A model generated the notes under the pieces. The model was not told where the DNA came from. It did not search any database and was given only the letters and a program-made list of their open reading frames with translations. A stretch of 64,000 nucleotides of DNA from Dietzia natronolimnaea (GTDB lineage: Bacteria; Actinomycetota; Actinomycetes; Mycobacteriales; Mycobacteriaceae), in the NCBI RefSeq assembly GCF_002289575.1, contig NZ_NTGA01000016.1, positions 62,001-126,000 on the forward strand. Reading direction: 5' to 3'. Below are positions 8,982 through 17,782 of the stretch, in pieces. A program made the position numbers and the translations under genes. Every line of letters starts with the position of its first letter. Position 1 is the first letter of the stretch.

Positions 8982-9874
8982 CTCTCCTCCTCCTGGCCGG
9001 GGTGGGTGCTGGGCTGGGTGCCGGGTTCGCCGCACAGGTCGACGACGACGGCGGCGGCCGCGATCCCCGCGACGTGACGGCGCCAGCTCGGGTGACCCTG
9101 GGGGTCGTCGTGCCAGTGGCGCAGGTCGCGGACCGCGGCCGCGGCGACCTCGGGCGGGGGCGGGGTGGCCCACTCCAGGACCTGCGGGGCGGGGACCGCC
9201 GCGGTGACGACGAGCGTGCAGCTCCCGTCGGGGTCCAGGCGGCCGGTGACCAGTGACCCGGAGCGGCCGCTGGGCACCAGCGAGTGCCGGCGGACGGCGT
9301 AGCGCGCGCGGCCCGCCCCCGCGGGGATGTGGAGGGCCCGCAGGATCTCCCCCGGGGCCAGGGACGTGTGACCCGGGCCGGTCACCACGTCGGCGGCGGG
9401 GATCGTGCGGGTGCCGCCGTCCGGGGTCCAGATCTCCGCGGTCGCACCGAGGGTGCAGGCCGCAGCGGTGCCGGCGCCGGCGGGCAGTGCGGCGCAGAGG
9501 TTGCCTCCCCAGGTCGCGCGGGCCCAGATCTTCCACGAGGCCAGCAGGCACGAGAAGGCGTCGTGCAGGAACGGCCGCAGCTCCGCGGTGAGCGGGTGGT
9601 CGAGCACGGTCCGCAACGAGGCGGTCGCCGCCACCCGCAGGCCACCGTCCGGGAGCTCCTCGACGTCGGGCCAGCCGAGATCGAGCAGGTCCACCAGCCC
9701 GGTGAGCGCCGGCGTGTTCTCCCCCGGTGGCGCCGCGGCGCCGGCGGGATGGAGGTGCGCCTCACCGTGCAGTGCGGTCCCTCCGGCCAGGGGCGCCGCA
9801 CCGGCCAGCAGTGCTCGATGAGCATCGTCGCGGGTGCGCGGCCGGTGCAGTTCGGTGACGGTGACCAGGTCCAC
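8978..9874 (-). CDS. FAD-binding subunit of xanthine dehydrogenase-type enzyme
   Basis: 298 residues, similar to CoxM/XdhB. It passes electrons from the iron-sulfur domain to an acceptor. Visible features are APLAGGTAL near the N-terminus (FAD pyrophosphate region) and ARATWGGNLCAALPAG in the middle, matching the usual 'R..T.GGN' motif. It starts with GTG, 6 bp after the upstream deaminase gene, with a GTGAGG ribosome site. It overlaps the catalytic subunit by four bases, as expected for subunits of one enzyme. Confidence 0.88.
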   Translation of the reverse strand: MDLVTVTELHRPRTRDDAHRALLAGAAPLAGGTALHGEAHLHPAGAAAPPGENTPALTGLVDLLDLGWPDVEELPDGGLRVAATASLRTVLDHPLTAELRPFLHDAFSCLLASWKIWARATWGGNLCAALPAGAGTAAACTLGATAEIWTPDGGTRTIPAADVVTGPGHTSLAPGEILRALHIPAGAGRARYAVRRHSLVPSGRSGSLVTGRLDPDGSCTLVVTAAVPAPQVLEWATPPPPEVAAAAVRDLRHWHDDPQGHPSWRRHVAGIAAAAVVVDLCGEPGTQPSTHPGQEEER

Positions 9875-9880
9875 TGGGCC

Positions 9881-11260
9881 TCACCCGGCCTTGGCCAGCA
9901 GTCGGCGGCGGGCGGCCACGACGTCCCGGGCCACGGCCTCGGCGTCCACGGTGATGACCCGGCCGTCCGCCACGACGCGCCTGCCGTGCACCCACACCCC
10001 GGCCATGGGCGGGCGAGAGCCCAGCACCAGGGCGGCCACCGGGTCGTCGATGCCGGCGTGGGCGGGGGTGTCCAGTCGCCACAGCGCGACGTCGGCCAGG
10101 TAGCCCGGTGCCAGCCGGCCGATCTCGTCCTGGCGGCCCAGCGTCCGCGCGCCCTCCGCGGTGGCCATCCGCAGGGCGGTGCGCACGTCCACGGCGCGGG
10201 GGCCCCGGGTGGCCCGGGCCAGCAGCAGGGCCTGGCGCATCTCCTCCCACAGCACTCCCGACTCGTTGCTCGCGGCGCCGTCGACGCCCAACCCCACGGT
10301 CACGCCCGCGGCGAGCATGTCGGGGACGCGGGCGATGCCGGCGCCGAGCCGACCGTTGGACACCGGGCAGTGCGCGGCCGCCATGCCGCCGGAGGCCATC
10401 GCGGCGATCGCGGGGTCGTCCAGGTGCACGGTGTGGGCGAACCACACGTCGGGGCCGGTCCAGCCGACGGACTCCATGTACTGCATGGGGGTGCTGCCGA
10501 ACCGTTCGCGGCAGAACGCCTCCTCGTCGTCGGTCTCGGCCAGGTGGGTGTGCAGGCGCACGCCCCGCTCACGGGCCAGGTCCGCGCTGGCGCGCAGCAG
10601 GTCCCCGGTCACCGAGAACGGCGAGCACGGTGCCACGGCGATCCGGCACATCGACCCCGGCGTGGCGTCGTGGTGCCGGTCGATCACCTCGGCGGTACCG
10701 GCCAGGATCGCGTCGATGCCCTCCACCACCGAGTCCGGCGGCAGTCCACCCGCGCTGCGGCCCAGGTCCATGGACCCGCGACACGGGTGGAAGCGCAGTC
10801 CCACCGTGGCGGCGGCGGAGATCTCGGCGGCGAACACGTCCCCGGCGTCGGCGGGCACCACGTAGTGGTGGTCGGTGGTGGTGGTGCAGCCGCCCAGCGC
10901 CAGGTGCGCCAGGCCCCCGAGCGCGGCGGTGCGGACGTCGTCGGCGTCGATGCCCGCCCACACCGGATACGACGCGGTGAGCCACTCGAAGAGCGTGGCG
11001 TCGGCCGCGAGTCCGCGGGTGAGCCACTGGTACAGGTGGTGGTGGGTGTTGACGAGCCCCGGCGTGGCCAGGCAGCCGGTGCCGTCGACCCGGTCCACAC
11101 CGTCGGGCACGAGTGCGGGATCGCACGGCCCCGCCCCCACCGCGGTGATCCGGCCCCCGATCAGCAGGACGTGACCGCTGGCGTACTCGGCCGCCCGGTC
11201 GTCCACGGTCGCGATCGCGCAGTTCTCGATCAGGACGGCGCCACCGCCCCCCGCCGTCAC
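9881..11260 (-). CDS. 8-oxoguanine deaminase-like amidohydrolase
   Basis: 459 residues. It matches 8-oxoguanine deaminases: HHHLYQWLTRG (His73-75), HTHLAETDDEE, the AHTVHL histidine, AHCPVSNGRLG, and GLGVDGAASNE with the catalytic aspartate. The family deaminates 8-oxoguanine to urate or acts on related purines. The start is taken as the GTG that overlaps the upstream gene's TGA (GTGA at 11257-11260). The adjacent xanthine-dehydrogenase-type genes fit a purine role. The exact substrate is inferred. Confidence 0.85.
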   Translation of the reverse strand: MTAGGGGAVLIENCAIATVDDRAAEYASGHVLLIGGRITAVGAGPCDPALVPDGVDRVDGTGCLATPGLVNTHHHLYQWLTRGLAADATLFEWLTASYPVWAGIDADDVRTAALGGLAHLALGGCTTTTDHHYVVPADAGDVFAAEISAAATVGLRFHPCRGSMDLGRSAGGLPPDSVVEGIDAILAGTAEVIDRHHDATPGSMCRIAVAPCSPFSVTGDLLRASADLARERGVRLHTHLAETDDEEAFCRERFGSTPMQYMESVGWTGPDVWFAHTVHLDDPAIAAMASGGMAAAHCPVSNGRLGAGIARVPDMLAAGVTVGLGVDGAASNESGVLWEEMRQALLLARATRGPRAVDVRTALRMATAEGARTLGRQDEIGRLAPGYLADVALWRLDTPAHAGIDDPVAALVLGSRPPMAGVWVHGRRVVADGRVITVDAEAVARDVVAARRRLLAKAG

Positions 11261-12657
11261 GGTCGCGTCCCCACAGGAGCAGGGCGCGTGAATGCCGGGA
11301 TGAACCCGCGCGCCCGCGCCGAGCGGACCATGCGCTCGGTGAGCTGGGCATCGGCCTCGTCCGCGAGCGGGTGCAGGCTCCGGGCCCCCTCGGCCACCAG
11401 CCGGCCGCCCACGTACACGTGGGTGAGATTCCGCAGCGAGCAGGCCAACACGTACGTCGCCACCGGGTCCCAGATCGGTCCCGTGGCCGGGGCGGTCGGG
11501 TCCACGACCAGGAGGTCGGCGTGCTTGCCCACCTCTATGCTGCCGATCCGGTCGGACAGGCCGAGCGCCTGTGCGCCCCCCAGGGTGTGCATCCGCAGCA
11601 CCTCGTGCGCGGCCAGGATCGAGGCGTCGGAGTGCACAGCCCGCTGGGTGTACAGGCCGATGCGCATGTTCTGGAACGGGTCGGAGACGTCGGTGCAGGA
11701 CTGGTCGTCCAGCCCCATCCCCACCCGGATGCCCGCCTCGCGGTACCCGGTGACGTCGGCGATGCCCGAGCCCAGCCGCCCGTTGGAGGTGGCCTGCCAG
11801 ATCACGGCGGAGTCCGTCTCCGCCACGCGCCGCACCATGTCCTCGGTGGGGTGGACGAAGTGGCCGAAGGCGAAGTCGGGACCCAGGACCCCGGCGCGGT
11901 CGTACCAGTCGAACTTGGCCCGCTGCACCTGGAGGTGCTCGGCGGTCTCCACGAAGTGGGCCTGGTTCCCGACCCCGTGGCGGGACATGGTCTCGCGTTC
12001 GCGGTCGGCGGTGACGGGCGACGACGACCACTGCACCGACCCGAACACCGAGCCGCCGAGGTCCAGGTCCCGGGGCACCGTGCGCAGGCGGTGCTCGGTG
12101 ACGTGGGCGAACGCCTCGAAGCACTCCGCCTCGGGCAGCTGCTCATCGTCCAGGCGGGTCGAGGTGACGCACCGGAGCCCCGAGTCGGCCTGCGCGTCGA
12201 TCTGCCGCGTGAGGAAGTCGACGTCGTGGACCCGCTCGGCCACCAGGGTCGAGGTGGCGTGGTCGAACACCGCCACCACCCGGCTCTGCGTGAAGTTGTA
12301 GGCGCTGGTCACGCCGTTGCGCAGGAAGTCCAGGCAGCCGGCGAGGGTGAACCAGTACAGGTCCTCGGACTCCGCCCCGACCATCATCTCGCCCATCCGC
12401 GAGACCCACCCGTAGAGCGTGTCATCGGGGGCGATGCCACGCATCCCGGCGGTGAACAGGTGACTGTGCGCGGAGACGAACCCCGGCGCCAGGATCGACC
12501 CGCCCAGGTCGTGGACGGTGCCGGGCAGGCCCGGCGGCGGGTCGCCGGGGCCCAGCGCGGCGATCACCCCGCCCTCGTCGACGTGAACCCAGCCGTGGAA
12601 CCACCGGGGGTCGTCGGCCGTGACGGGGATGACGAGCGCATCGGTGAAGGTGATCAT
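11257..12657 (-). CDS. TRZ/ATZ-family amidohydrolase
   Basis: 466 residues of the metal-dependent hydrolase superfamily. Metal ligands look intact: AHSHLF (His64, His66), the AHFVET histidine, FGHFVHP, and GMGLDDQSC for the aspartate. The C-terminal IGSIEVGKHADLLVVD strand is typical. Relatives deaminate guanine, s-triazines or hydroxy-heterocycles. The substrate is unknown. GAGAGAAG precedes the ATG. There is a 68-bp gap to the upstream PNPOx-like gene, the largest in the operon, and a four-base overlap with the deaminase downstream. Confidence 0.82.
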   Translation of the reverse strand: MITFTDALVIPVTADDPRWFHGWVHVDEGGVIAALGPGDPPPGLPGTVHDLGGSILAPGFVSAHSHLFTAGMRGIAPDDTLYGWVSRMGEMMVGAESEDLYWFTLAGCLDFLRNGVTSAYNFTQSRVVAVFDHATSTLVAERVHDVDFLTRQIDAQADSGLRCVTSTRLDDEQLPEAECFEAFAHVTEHRLRTVPRDLDLGGSVFGSVQWSSSPVTADRERETMSRHGVGNQAHFVETAEHLQVQRAKFDWYDRAGVLGPDFAFGHFVHPTEDMVRRVAETDSAVIWQATSNGRLGSGIADVTGYREAGIRVGMGLDDQSCTDVSDPFQNMRIGLYTQRAVHSDASILAAHEVLRMHTLGGAQALGLSDRIGSIEVGKHADLLVVDPTAPATGPIWDPVATYVLACSLRNLTHVYVGGRLVAEGARSLHPLADEADAQLTERMVRSARARGFIPAFTRPAPVGTRP

Positions 12658-12725
12658 GGGGCTTCTCTCGTCGGGGGCGGCGGGGTGCTGGGGTCGGCGG
12701 GACACTGGGGGTCGGGGCGACGTCC

Positions 12726-13343
12726 TCAGCCAGGGAGCTCCTCGGCCAGCCACCCACCGTCGCGCAGGTGGAACCGTCTCCGGTGCGAGGGGGCGTCGGC
12801 GTCGCCCTTCCAGAACGTCAGAGTGTCGGGTCGCAGGCGGTAGCCGGTCCAGGTGTCGGGCGGCTCCTGCGGGGCGGGTCCGCGCCGCGAGACGGCCTCC
12901 GCCCACACCTGGCGGCGTCCGTCCGGGGGCAGGGCGGCCGTGGCGGTGCTGTTGGTCCAGGCCAGGAGCTTGAGATAGGGCGTCCGGTCGCGGTAGGTGC
13001 GCAGTTGCTCGTCGGAGTCGGTGGGCGCCGCGGGGCCGGTCATCGTGAGCTGGCGGGTCCGGTCGTCGCTGAGGACGACGAGGGTCGCGCGGGGGTTCGC
13101 GGCGAGGTCCTCCACCTTCTGGGACCGCGAGTCCGTGTGGAAGGTCGGTCCCTCGGCGCTCACCCCGGAGATCAGGAGGTGCCGGCACCTCGGCGTACCC
13201 TCCGGGTCGACGGTGGCCAGCACCCCCAGGGGCGGGTCGAGGGGGTCGACGGCGAGCCAGGCCACCATCGCGGCCAGCGGGTCCTCCCCCGGTTCCGGCA
13301 GGATCTCATCCGCCCGGGTACCGGGCAGTTCGGCGGCGGTCAT
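12726..13343 (-). CDS. Pyridoxamine 5'-phosphate oxidase-family flavoprotein
   Basis: 205 residues with the split-barrel FMN-binding pattern: RCRHLLISGV, FHTDSRSQKVEDLAANPRA and a C-terminal GYRLRPDTLTFWKG resembling PNPOx ends. True PNPOx supplies PLP; given the catabolic context this copy may instead reduce or oxidise a pathway intermediate or act as a flavin reductase. The ATG overlaps the creatininase-family stop by four bases. Confidence 0.75.
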   Translation of the reverse strand: MTAAELPGTRADEILPEPGEDPLAAMVAWLAVDPLDPPLGVLATVDPEGTPRCRHLLISGVSAEGPTFHTDSRSQKVEDLAANPRATLVVLSDDRTRQLTMTGPAAPTDSDEQLRTYRDRTPYLKLLAWTNSTATAALPPDGRRQVWAEAVSRRGPAPQEPPDTWTGYRLRPDTLTFWKGDADAPSHRRRFHLRDGGWLAEELPG

Positions 13344-14155
13344 CGTGCGGCTCCCGCCGCGGCGGGGACAGCGTCCGGGATCCCGCGGGCGGGGTCGAAG
13401 CGGGCGGGGGCGAAATCTGCGATCTCCCCGAGCGCACCGACCACGGTGGCCACGTGATCGGCCACCAGCCGGGCCCCGGTGTCGGGGTCGGCGCCGGTGG
13501 GGTCGCCGATCACCCCGGTGTCGGACAGGTCGTCGGCCAGCCAGCCGAACTTCACGGGGCCGGTGAATCCGATGTGCTGGCAGCCGGCCAACGCGGTCGG
13601 GACCCGGGCCTCGGCCACGGACATGTCCACGAGGTCCGGGCGCAGGTGGAGCATCATCGACGTCTCGGCCCAACCGGCGTGGATCCCCATCCCGAGTTCA
13701 CTGGGCCCCGGCACGGCTTTACCGGCGTAGAGGAAGGTCTGCAGACCGCTGCGCCGGCGCAGTTCCCGCAGTGCCACCTCCAACAGGGCGGAGTTGCCGC
13801 CGTGGCAGTTGACAAAGAGCACGCGGCGGAACCCGCTGGCACGCAGCGCCGAGCCGAGCTCCCGCACCTGGGACAGCAGCGTGTCCGCGGTGATCCACAT
13901 CGCCCCGGGGAACGAGGAGTGTTCGTCGCTCTTGGTGTAACCGAGCGCGGGCATGAGCCAGGCGTCGACCCCGGCTGCCTCCTCGACCGCGCGGGAGGCC
14001 ACCGCCTCGGCCACGATGAGGTCGGTGGCCAGGGGGAGGTGGGGGCCGTGGGGCTCGATCGCACCGGCGGGGATGACCGCCACGGGATCGCCCCGGCCCA
14101 CATCCGCGGCCTCGACCGTACTGAGGTCCGAGTATCGACGTGCGGGCCCGATCAC
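13340..14155 (-). CDS. Creatininase-family amidohydrolase
   Basis: 271 residues. The metal-binding pattern of the creatininase fold is visible: AGAIEPHGPHLPLATD (Glu, His, Asp ligands) and VNCHGGNSALLEV with the later histidine. Members open cyclic amides (creatinine) or remove formyl groups, and MftE is a relative. In this operon a ring-opening or deformylation step on an N-heterocycle is plausible. GTG start overlapping the FAD-oxidase TGA. Confidence 0.82.
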   Translation of the reverse strand: MIGPARRYSDLSTVEAADVGRGDPVAVIPAGAIEPHGPHLPLATDLIVAEAVASRAVEEAAGVDAWLMPALGYTKSDEHSSFPGAMWITADTLLSQVRELGSALRASGFRRVLFVNCHGGNSALLEVALRELRRRSGLQTFLYAGKAVPGPSELGMGIHAGWAETSMMLHLRPDLVDMSVAEARVPTALAGCQHIGFTGPVKFGWLADDLSDTGVIGDPTGADPDTGARLVADHVATVVGALGEIADFAPARFDPARGIPDAVPAAAGAAR

Positions 14156-15480
14156 GACCCCCACCGCCCGGGGTTGAGCAGGCCATAGGGGTCCGTCCGG
14201 GCCGCGAGTGCCCGCACCTCCTCGGTGCCGTGGTCCACGCGGTACTGATGCGGGGAGTGCACCTTCACACCCAGTTCCTCCAGGACGGGCACGCCCGCGT
14301 AGGCGGCGTCCGGGTCGGTGTAGTGCCCGTTGAGCATGCCGAACATCCGCCCGTGGCCGGCCTCGAGGTGCAGGGTCCCGCCCGGGTAGACGGCCTCGAC
14401 CTCGTCCAGCCGCTCCACCAGGGCGTCGCCCTGGCATTCCATGTGGAACCACGTGTCGGGCTCGGCCTTCTGCAACCAGTGGGTGGGGTGGTTGTAGGAC
14501 AGGGTCGAGACCTTGATGGACTCGTTGACCCCTGAGCGGACCGCCTCCACCACTCCCCCGGCCTCGGCGACCAGGGCGCTCACCCGGTCGACGACCGAGG
14601 CGTCGACGATCGCCCGCAGACTGGCCCGGCCGGGTGGGATGGCCTCGTCGGGCGGCAGGCACCCGGCCACGTGCGCGCCGTCCGCCGAACACAGCCGCGG
14701 GGCCGGATCGAGCCGGTGGATCCGCGGGACCACCGAGAACGCGTCGTGGTGGTCGTCGAAACTGGCGTAGACGCACCGCCACTCCTGCAGGGGTTCGATC
14801 CGCACGGTGGCGCGCACGATGATCCCCGCGACCCCGTAGGTGTGCACGAACGGCTGGGCGTCGTCGCCTTCCAGGTGCACGATCTCGGCATCCGGGTGGG
14901 CGTAGACCACGTCGAGCGCCTCGACGAACCCCTCGTGGTTGCGGCCGTGGACGATCGTGCCGGTACCGGCGGACCCCCCGGCAAGGAATCCCCCCAGGGT
15001 GGACTGCACGGTCGAGGGATACATCCACAGCTGCGAGCCGTCCCGCGCGAGGCGTTTCTCCAGGCTCATCATGCGCGCCCCGGCCTCCGCGGTGACCGTC
15101 CCGGCCTCCGGGTCCACGTGGTCGATGCCCCGCAGCGCGGTCAGGTCCAGCACCAGCCCCCCGTGGAGCGGGACCACCTGCCCGTAGTTCCCGGTGCCCT
15201 TGCCCCGAGAGGTGATGGGGACACCGTGCCGGACCGCGGCCCGGACGACGGCGGGGACCTGTTCGACGCTCGTGGGCCGCACGACCACCTCGGGCCGTCC
15301 GATGGGCCACTGCGCACGCAGGATGGGGCTCAGGTAGGAGCCGTCCTGCGAGGCCTTGTCGAGACTGCGGTCGTCGGTGAGCACGAGGTCCGGGCCGAGC
15401 AGCGCGGTCAGGTCCTCCACGAGTCCGCCCACGTCCGGGGCCGTGGCGGCCGGCGGCGTCACCGTCTGGGTCTCGCTCAC
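14152..15480 (-). CDS. FAD-linked oxidase (GlcD/VAO fold)
   Basis: 442 residues with the PCMH-type FAD domain: RPTSVEQVPAVVRAAVRHG, SRGKGTGNYGQ, a GGFLAGGSAGTGTI stretch, and a C-terminal DPYGLLNPGRW typical of the glycolate oxidase/VAO superfamily. It oxidises a C-N or C-O bond of an unknown substrate. GTG start overlapping the stop of the binding-protein gene, so it is translated as part of the same operon. Confidence 0.82.
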   Translation of the reverse strand: MSETQTVTPPAATAPDVGGLVEDLTALLGPDLVLTDDRSLDKASQDGSYLSPILRAQWPIGRPEVVVRPTSVEQVPAVVRAAVRHGVPITSRGKGTGNYGQVVPLHGGLVLDLTALRGIDHVDPEAGTVTAEAGARMMSLEKRLARDGSQLWMYPSTVQSTLGGFLAGGSAGTGTIVHGRNHEGFVEALDVVYAHPDAEIVHLEGDDAQPFVHTYGVAGIIVRATVRIEPLQEWRCVYASFDDHHDAFSVVPRIHRLDPAPRLCSADGAHVAGCLPPDEAIPPGRASLRAIVDASVVDRVSALVAEAGGVVEAVRSGVNESIKVSTLSYNHPTHWLQKAEPDTWFHMECQGDALVERLDEVEAVYPGGTLHLEAGHGRMFGMLNGHYTDPDAAYAGVPVLEELGVKVHSPHQYRVDHGTEEVRALAARTDPYGLLNPGRWGS

Positions 15481-16658
15481 TGGGTCATCCCGATGGCCGG
15501 GTCGATGAACCGGTTGGTCGCGATGCTCTCCGGGGTGACGTCCTCGGCGATCGAGACGTCGGCGGCCTCGTAGATGCCCGAGACGAGCGCGACGATGTCG
15601 GCCAGTCGTTCCTCGTCGAAGTTGCCGATCGTCGAGTCGGGACCGTTGCCGACGATCTCGCGGTCGAGCATGGCCTCGACGGCGAAGTCGGCCAGTTCGT
15701 CGCTGTAGACCCATCCGGTGTTGAACTGCTCGACGGCGTCGACGATCACCTCGTTGGTGCGGGCGGGGTCGGCGAAGTAGTCGACCTCGGCCTGCTGCAG
15801 GACCGGCACCAGCTGCTCGAGGCACGCGGCGTTGTCCTCGAGCTCTGCCGAGCGCACCGCCATCATGGACTTGTAGATCGGGTATCCGGTGTCGTGGAGC
15901 AGCTCGTAGGCCACGGGCTTGCCCCACTCGGCGACCTCGTTCTGGTAGATGAACGGCTCGGCGCTGGCGTAGCCCTGCTGGGCGACCGTTCCGCCCGCCG
16001 CGACGAAGTTGGACGGCGAGCCGTCGTAACTGCCGTCGACCTGCGCGGGGTCCAGGATCCCCTCCCCGGTGAGGTAGTCCATGTACGCGTTGCCCTCGAA
16101 GTACAGGACGCGGGTGTCCTCGTCCTTGAGGTCGGCGATCCGCGCCACGTCGGGGTAGGTCTCCGGGTCCCACATGATCATCTGCGGGTTGATGTCGAGC
16201 GGGGCGAACACCCCGACCGTCGGGTTGTTGAGGGAGTTCTGCACGGCCTGGTCCGAGTCCACGTACCCGAGCATGATGTCGGTGTCCTGGTACATCTGCG
16301 CGGTCACCTGCTGGAACCCGATCGCCGGCCCGCCGGTCCGGATCTCCACGTCCACACCGGTGTACTCCCCGGAGGCGAACAGCGGACCCGAGACCGCCTT
16401 GGCCGCGGCGTCGATCGTGGGATCCGGCCCCAGGAGTTCGTACAGGTGTCCGTGTTCGGCCTCCGGGTTCCAGTCGGTCTGCACCACCACGGTGGCGGGG
16501 CAGCTCGCGCTGAGGTCCACGGCACCGATCTCACCGGTGTAGCCGGACGCGGCCTCGGTCTCGGAGTCGCCACCACCGCAGGCGGTGAGTGTGGCGGCTC
16601 CGAGGGTGCACAGGGCGGCGACGGAGAGCACGGTCCTGGTGGTGTGGGTGCGGCGCAT
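15477..16658 (-). CDS. ABC transporter substrate-binding lipoprotein (SsuA/NMT1-like)
   Basis: 393 residues with a signal peptide and lipobox LTAC (Cys27). The mature part resembles nitrate/sulfonate/pyrimidine-precursor binding proteins and is the expected partner of the permease and ATPase at 16820-18546. I chose the internal ATG at 16658 over an upstream in-frame ATG because GGAGGAG lies just before it and the signal peptide begins there. It heads the catabolic operon, and two regulatory motifs lie 37-90 bp upstream. The ligand is unknown, likely the heterocycle degraded by the downstream enzymes. Confidence 0.88.
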   Translation of the reverse strand: MRRTHTTRTVLSVAALCTLGAATLTACGGGDSETEAASGYTGEIGAVDLSASCPATVVVQTDWNPEAEHGHLYELLGPDPTIDAAAKAVSGPLFASGEYTGVDVEIRTGGPAIGFQQVTAQMYQDTDIMLGYVDSDQAVQNSLNNPTVGVFAPLDINPQMIMWDPETYPDVARIADLKDEDTRVLYFEGNAYMDYLTGEGILDPAQVDGSYDGSPSNFVAAGGTVAQQGYASAEPFIYQNEVAEWGKPVAYELLHDTGYPIYKSMMAVRSAELEDNAACLEQLVPVLQQAEVDYFADPARTNEVIVDAVEQFNTGWVYSDELADFAVEAMLDREIVGNGPDSTIGNFDEERLADIVALVSGIYEAADVSIAEDVTPESIATNRFIDPAIGMTQ

Positions 16659-16694
16659 GGGGGTCTCCTCCCGGGGACCGGGTCCGGTCTCCCG

Positions 16695-16711
16695 TATTGA
16701 CGTGATCAATA
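16695..16711. promoter_or_regulatory. Palindromic operator candidate, copy 2 (TATTGAC-N3-ATCAATA)
   Basis: TATTGACGTGATCAATA lies 37-53 bp upstream of the binding-protein ATG. It matches TATTGACCTCGTCAATA at 19985-20001 at 13 of 17 positions, including the outer half-sites. AT-rich palindromes stand out in this GC-rich sequence. I infer binding by the XRE-cupin regulator encoded at 20098. Confidence 0.6.
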
Positions 16712-16732
16712 TCTACAGTGAAGCGATGCTTC

Positions 16733-16748
16733 GTTTCGGTTGTGTTGC
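16733..16748 (-). promoter_or_regulatory. GlnR-like box upstream of the catabolic operon
   Basis: On the minus strand it reads GCAAC-ACAACC-GAAAC, matching the relaxed actinobacterial GlnR pattern GnnAC-n6-GnAAC. It lies about 75-90 bp upstream of the binding-protein start, and a GAAGC-N3-GCTTC palindrome (16720-16732) abuts it. Nitrogen control is inferred. Confidence 0.45.
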
Positions 16749-16760
16749 CGCTCGGGCAGA

Positions 16761-16787
16761 TGTGGGTTAATGCACGGCTGTGGGTTA
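16761..16787. repeat. Direct repeat TGTGGGTTA, two copies 18 bp apart
   Basis: TGTGGGTTA occurs at 16761-16769 and 16779-16787 between the permease end and the binding-protein promoter. It could be an activator site or chance. Confidence 0.3.
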
Positions 16788-16819
16788 GTCCAGGGATCCG
16801 ACTCAGGGAACGGCGGCCG

Positions 16820-17782
16820 TCACCGCTGGTCCTCGGCGTTGTACCACCGGCCCACCACCTTGCGTGAGAGCAGCCCGAAGGCCAGGAACACGGCCACGCC
16901 GAGCAGCGAGGCCAGCAGGATGGAGGCGAACAGCTCGGGGGACTGCAACCGGGCCCGGTAGGTGTCGATGAGGATGCCGATTCCGGGGTCGCCCTGCTTG
17001 AAGAAGAAGTCCCCGACGATCGCGCCCACCACCGACAGCCCGGCGGCCACGCGCAGCCCCTCGAACAGGGCGGGCAGCGCGGCCGGCGCCTCGAGCTTGC
17101 GCAGTACGGTAAACCGGCCGGCGTGATGGAGCCGGAAGAGACGCCGTAGCCCCGGGTCGACGGACTTGAGCCCGAACAGGGTGTTGGAGACGATCGGGAA
17201 CAGGGCGATGAGCACGCAGACGAACACCCGCGCGGTGAAGCCGAATCCGAACCAGAACCCGATGAGCGGCACCAGCGCGAGAATCGGGATGCACTGCAGC
17301 ACCACCGCGTAGGGGAACAGGGAGCGCTCCGCCCACGTCTCCTGGCTCATCAGGATGGCCCACACCACGCCGATCACGAACGCGATCGCCAGGCCGGTCA
17401 GCGCCACCACCGTGGTCCGCCCCAGCGCGTCGAGCATGGCCTGGAGGTTGGGGCCCATGAACCCCTCGGTGATGACGACGTGCGGTGCCGGCATCAGGAA
17501 CCGGCGGGAGGGTTCCAGGACCACGTAGCTGACGAAATACCAGAGCCCCAGGACCAGGGCCAACACGACGAGCGGCCCGCCGATGCGCACCAGCGGGCCG
17601 TCCGCGGTCAGTCGCGGACGCGCGAGCTTCGTCGTCGTCGTCGTTGTCGTCGTCGCCGACTGTGACCCCGGGTCCCCGGACCCGGCGCCATCGTGGGGGC
17701 CCGGCTCCTCACCCGGGGCGGTCGGCCCGGGCGCGGCCCGACCCGCCCGGAGAGCCGGCGTGGCGGTGGTGGTGTTGTCCAT
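16820..17782 (-). CDS. ABC transporter permease (SsuC-like)
   Basis: 320 residues with about six membrane segments and a BPD_transp_1 pattern including the EAA-type loop. The first 60 residues are a Gly/Pro/Thr-rich tail containing an eight-Thr run encoded by a triplet-repeat stretch (about 17630-17655). The ATG shares one base with the ATPase stop (TGATG). With the ATPase and the binding protein it forms an importer of the nitrate/sulfonate/pyrimidine-precursor class. Confidence 0.88.
   Translation of the reverse strand: MDNTTTATPALRAGRAAPGPTAPGEEPGPHDGAGSGDPGSQSATTTTTTTTKLARPRLTADGPLVRIGGPLVVLALVLGLWYFVSYVVLEPSRRFLMPAPHVVITEGFMGPNLQAMLDALGRTTVVALTGLAIAFVIGVVWAILMSQETWAERSLFPYAVVLQCIPILALVPLIGFWFGFGFTARVFVCVLIALFPIVSNTLFGLKSVDPGLRRLFRLHHAGRFTVLRKLEAPAALPALFEGLRVAAGLSVVGAIVGDFFFKQGDPGIGILIDTYRARLQSPELFASILLASLLGVAVFLAFGLLSRKVVGRWYNAEDQR

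Noticed and set aside
9284..12301. 1005-codon plus-strand frame across the amidohydrolase genes
   Set aside because: Product is His/Gln/Gly/Arg-rich without motifs. It is the antisense shadow of real minus-strand enzymes.
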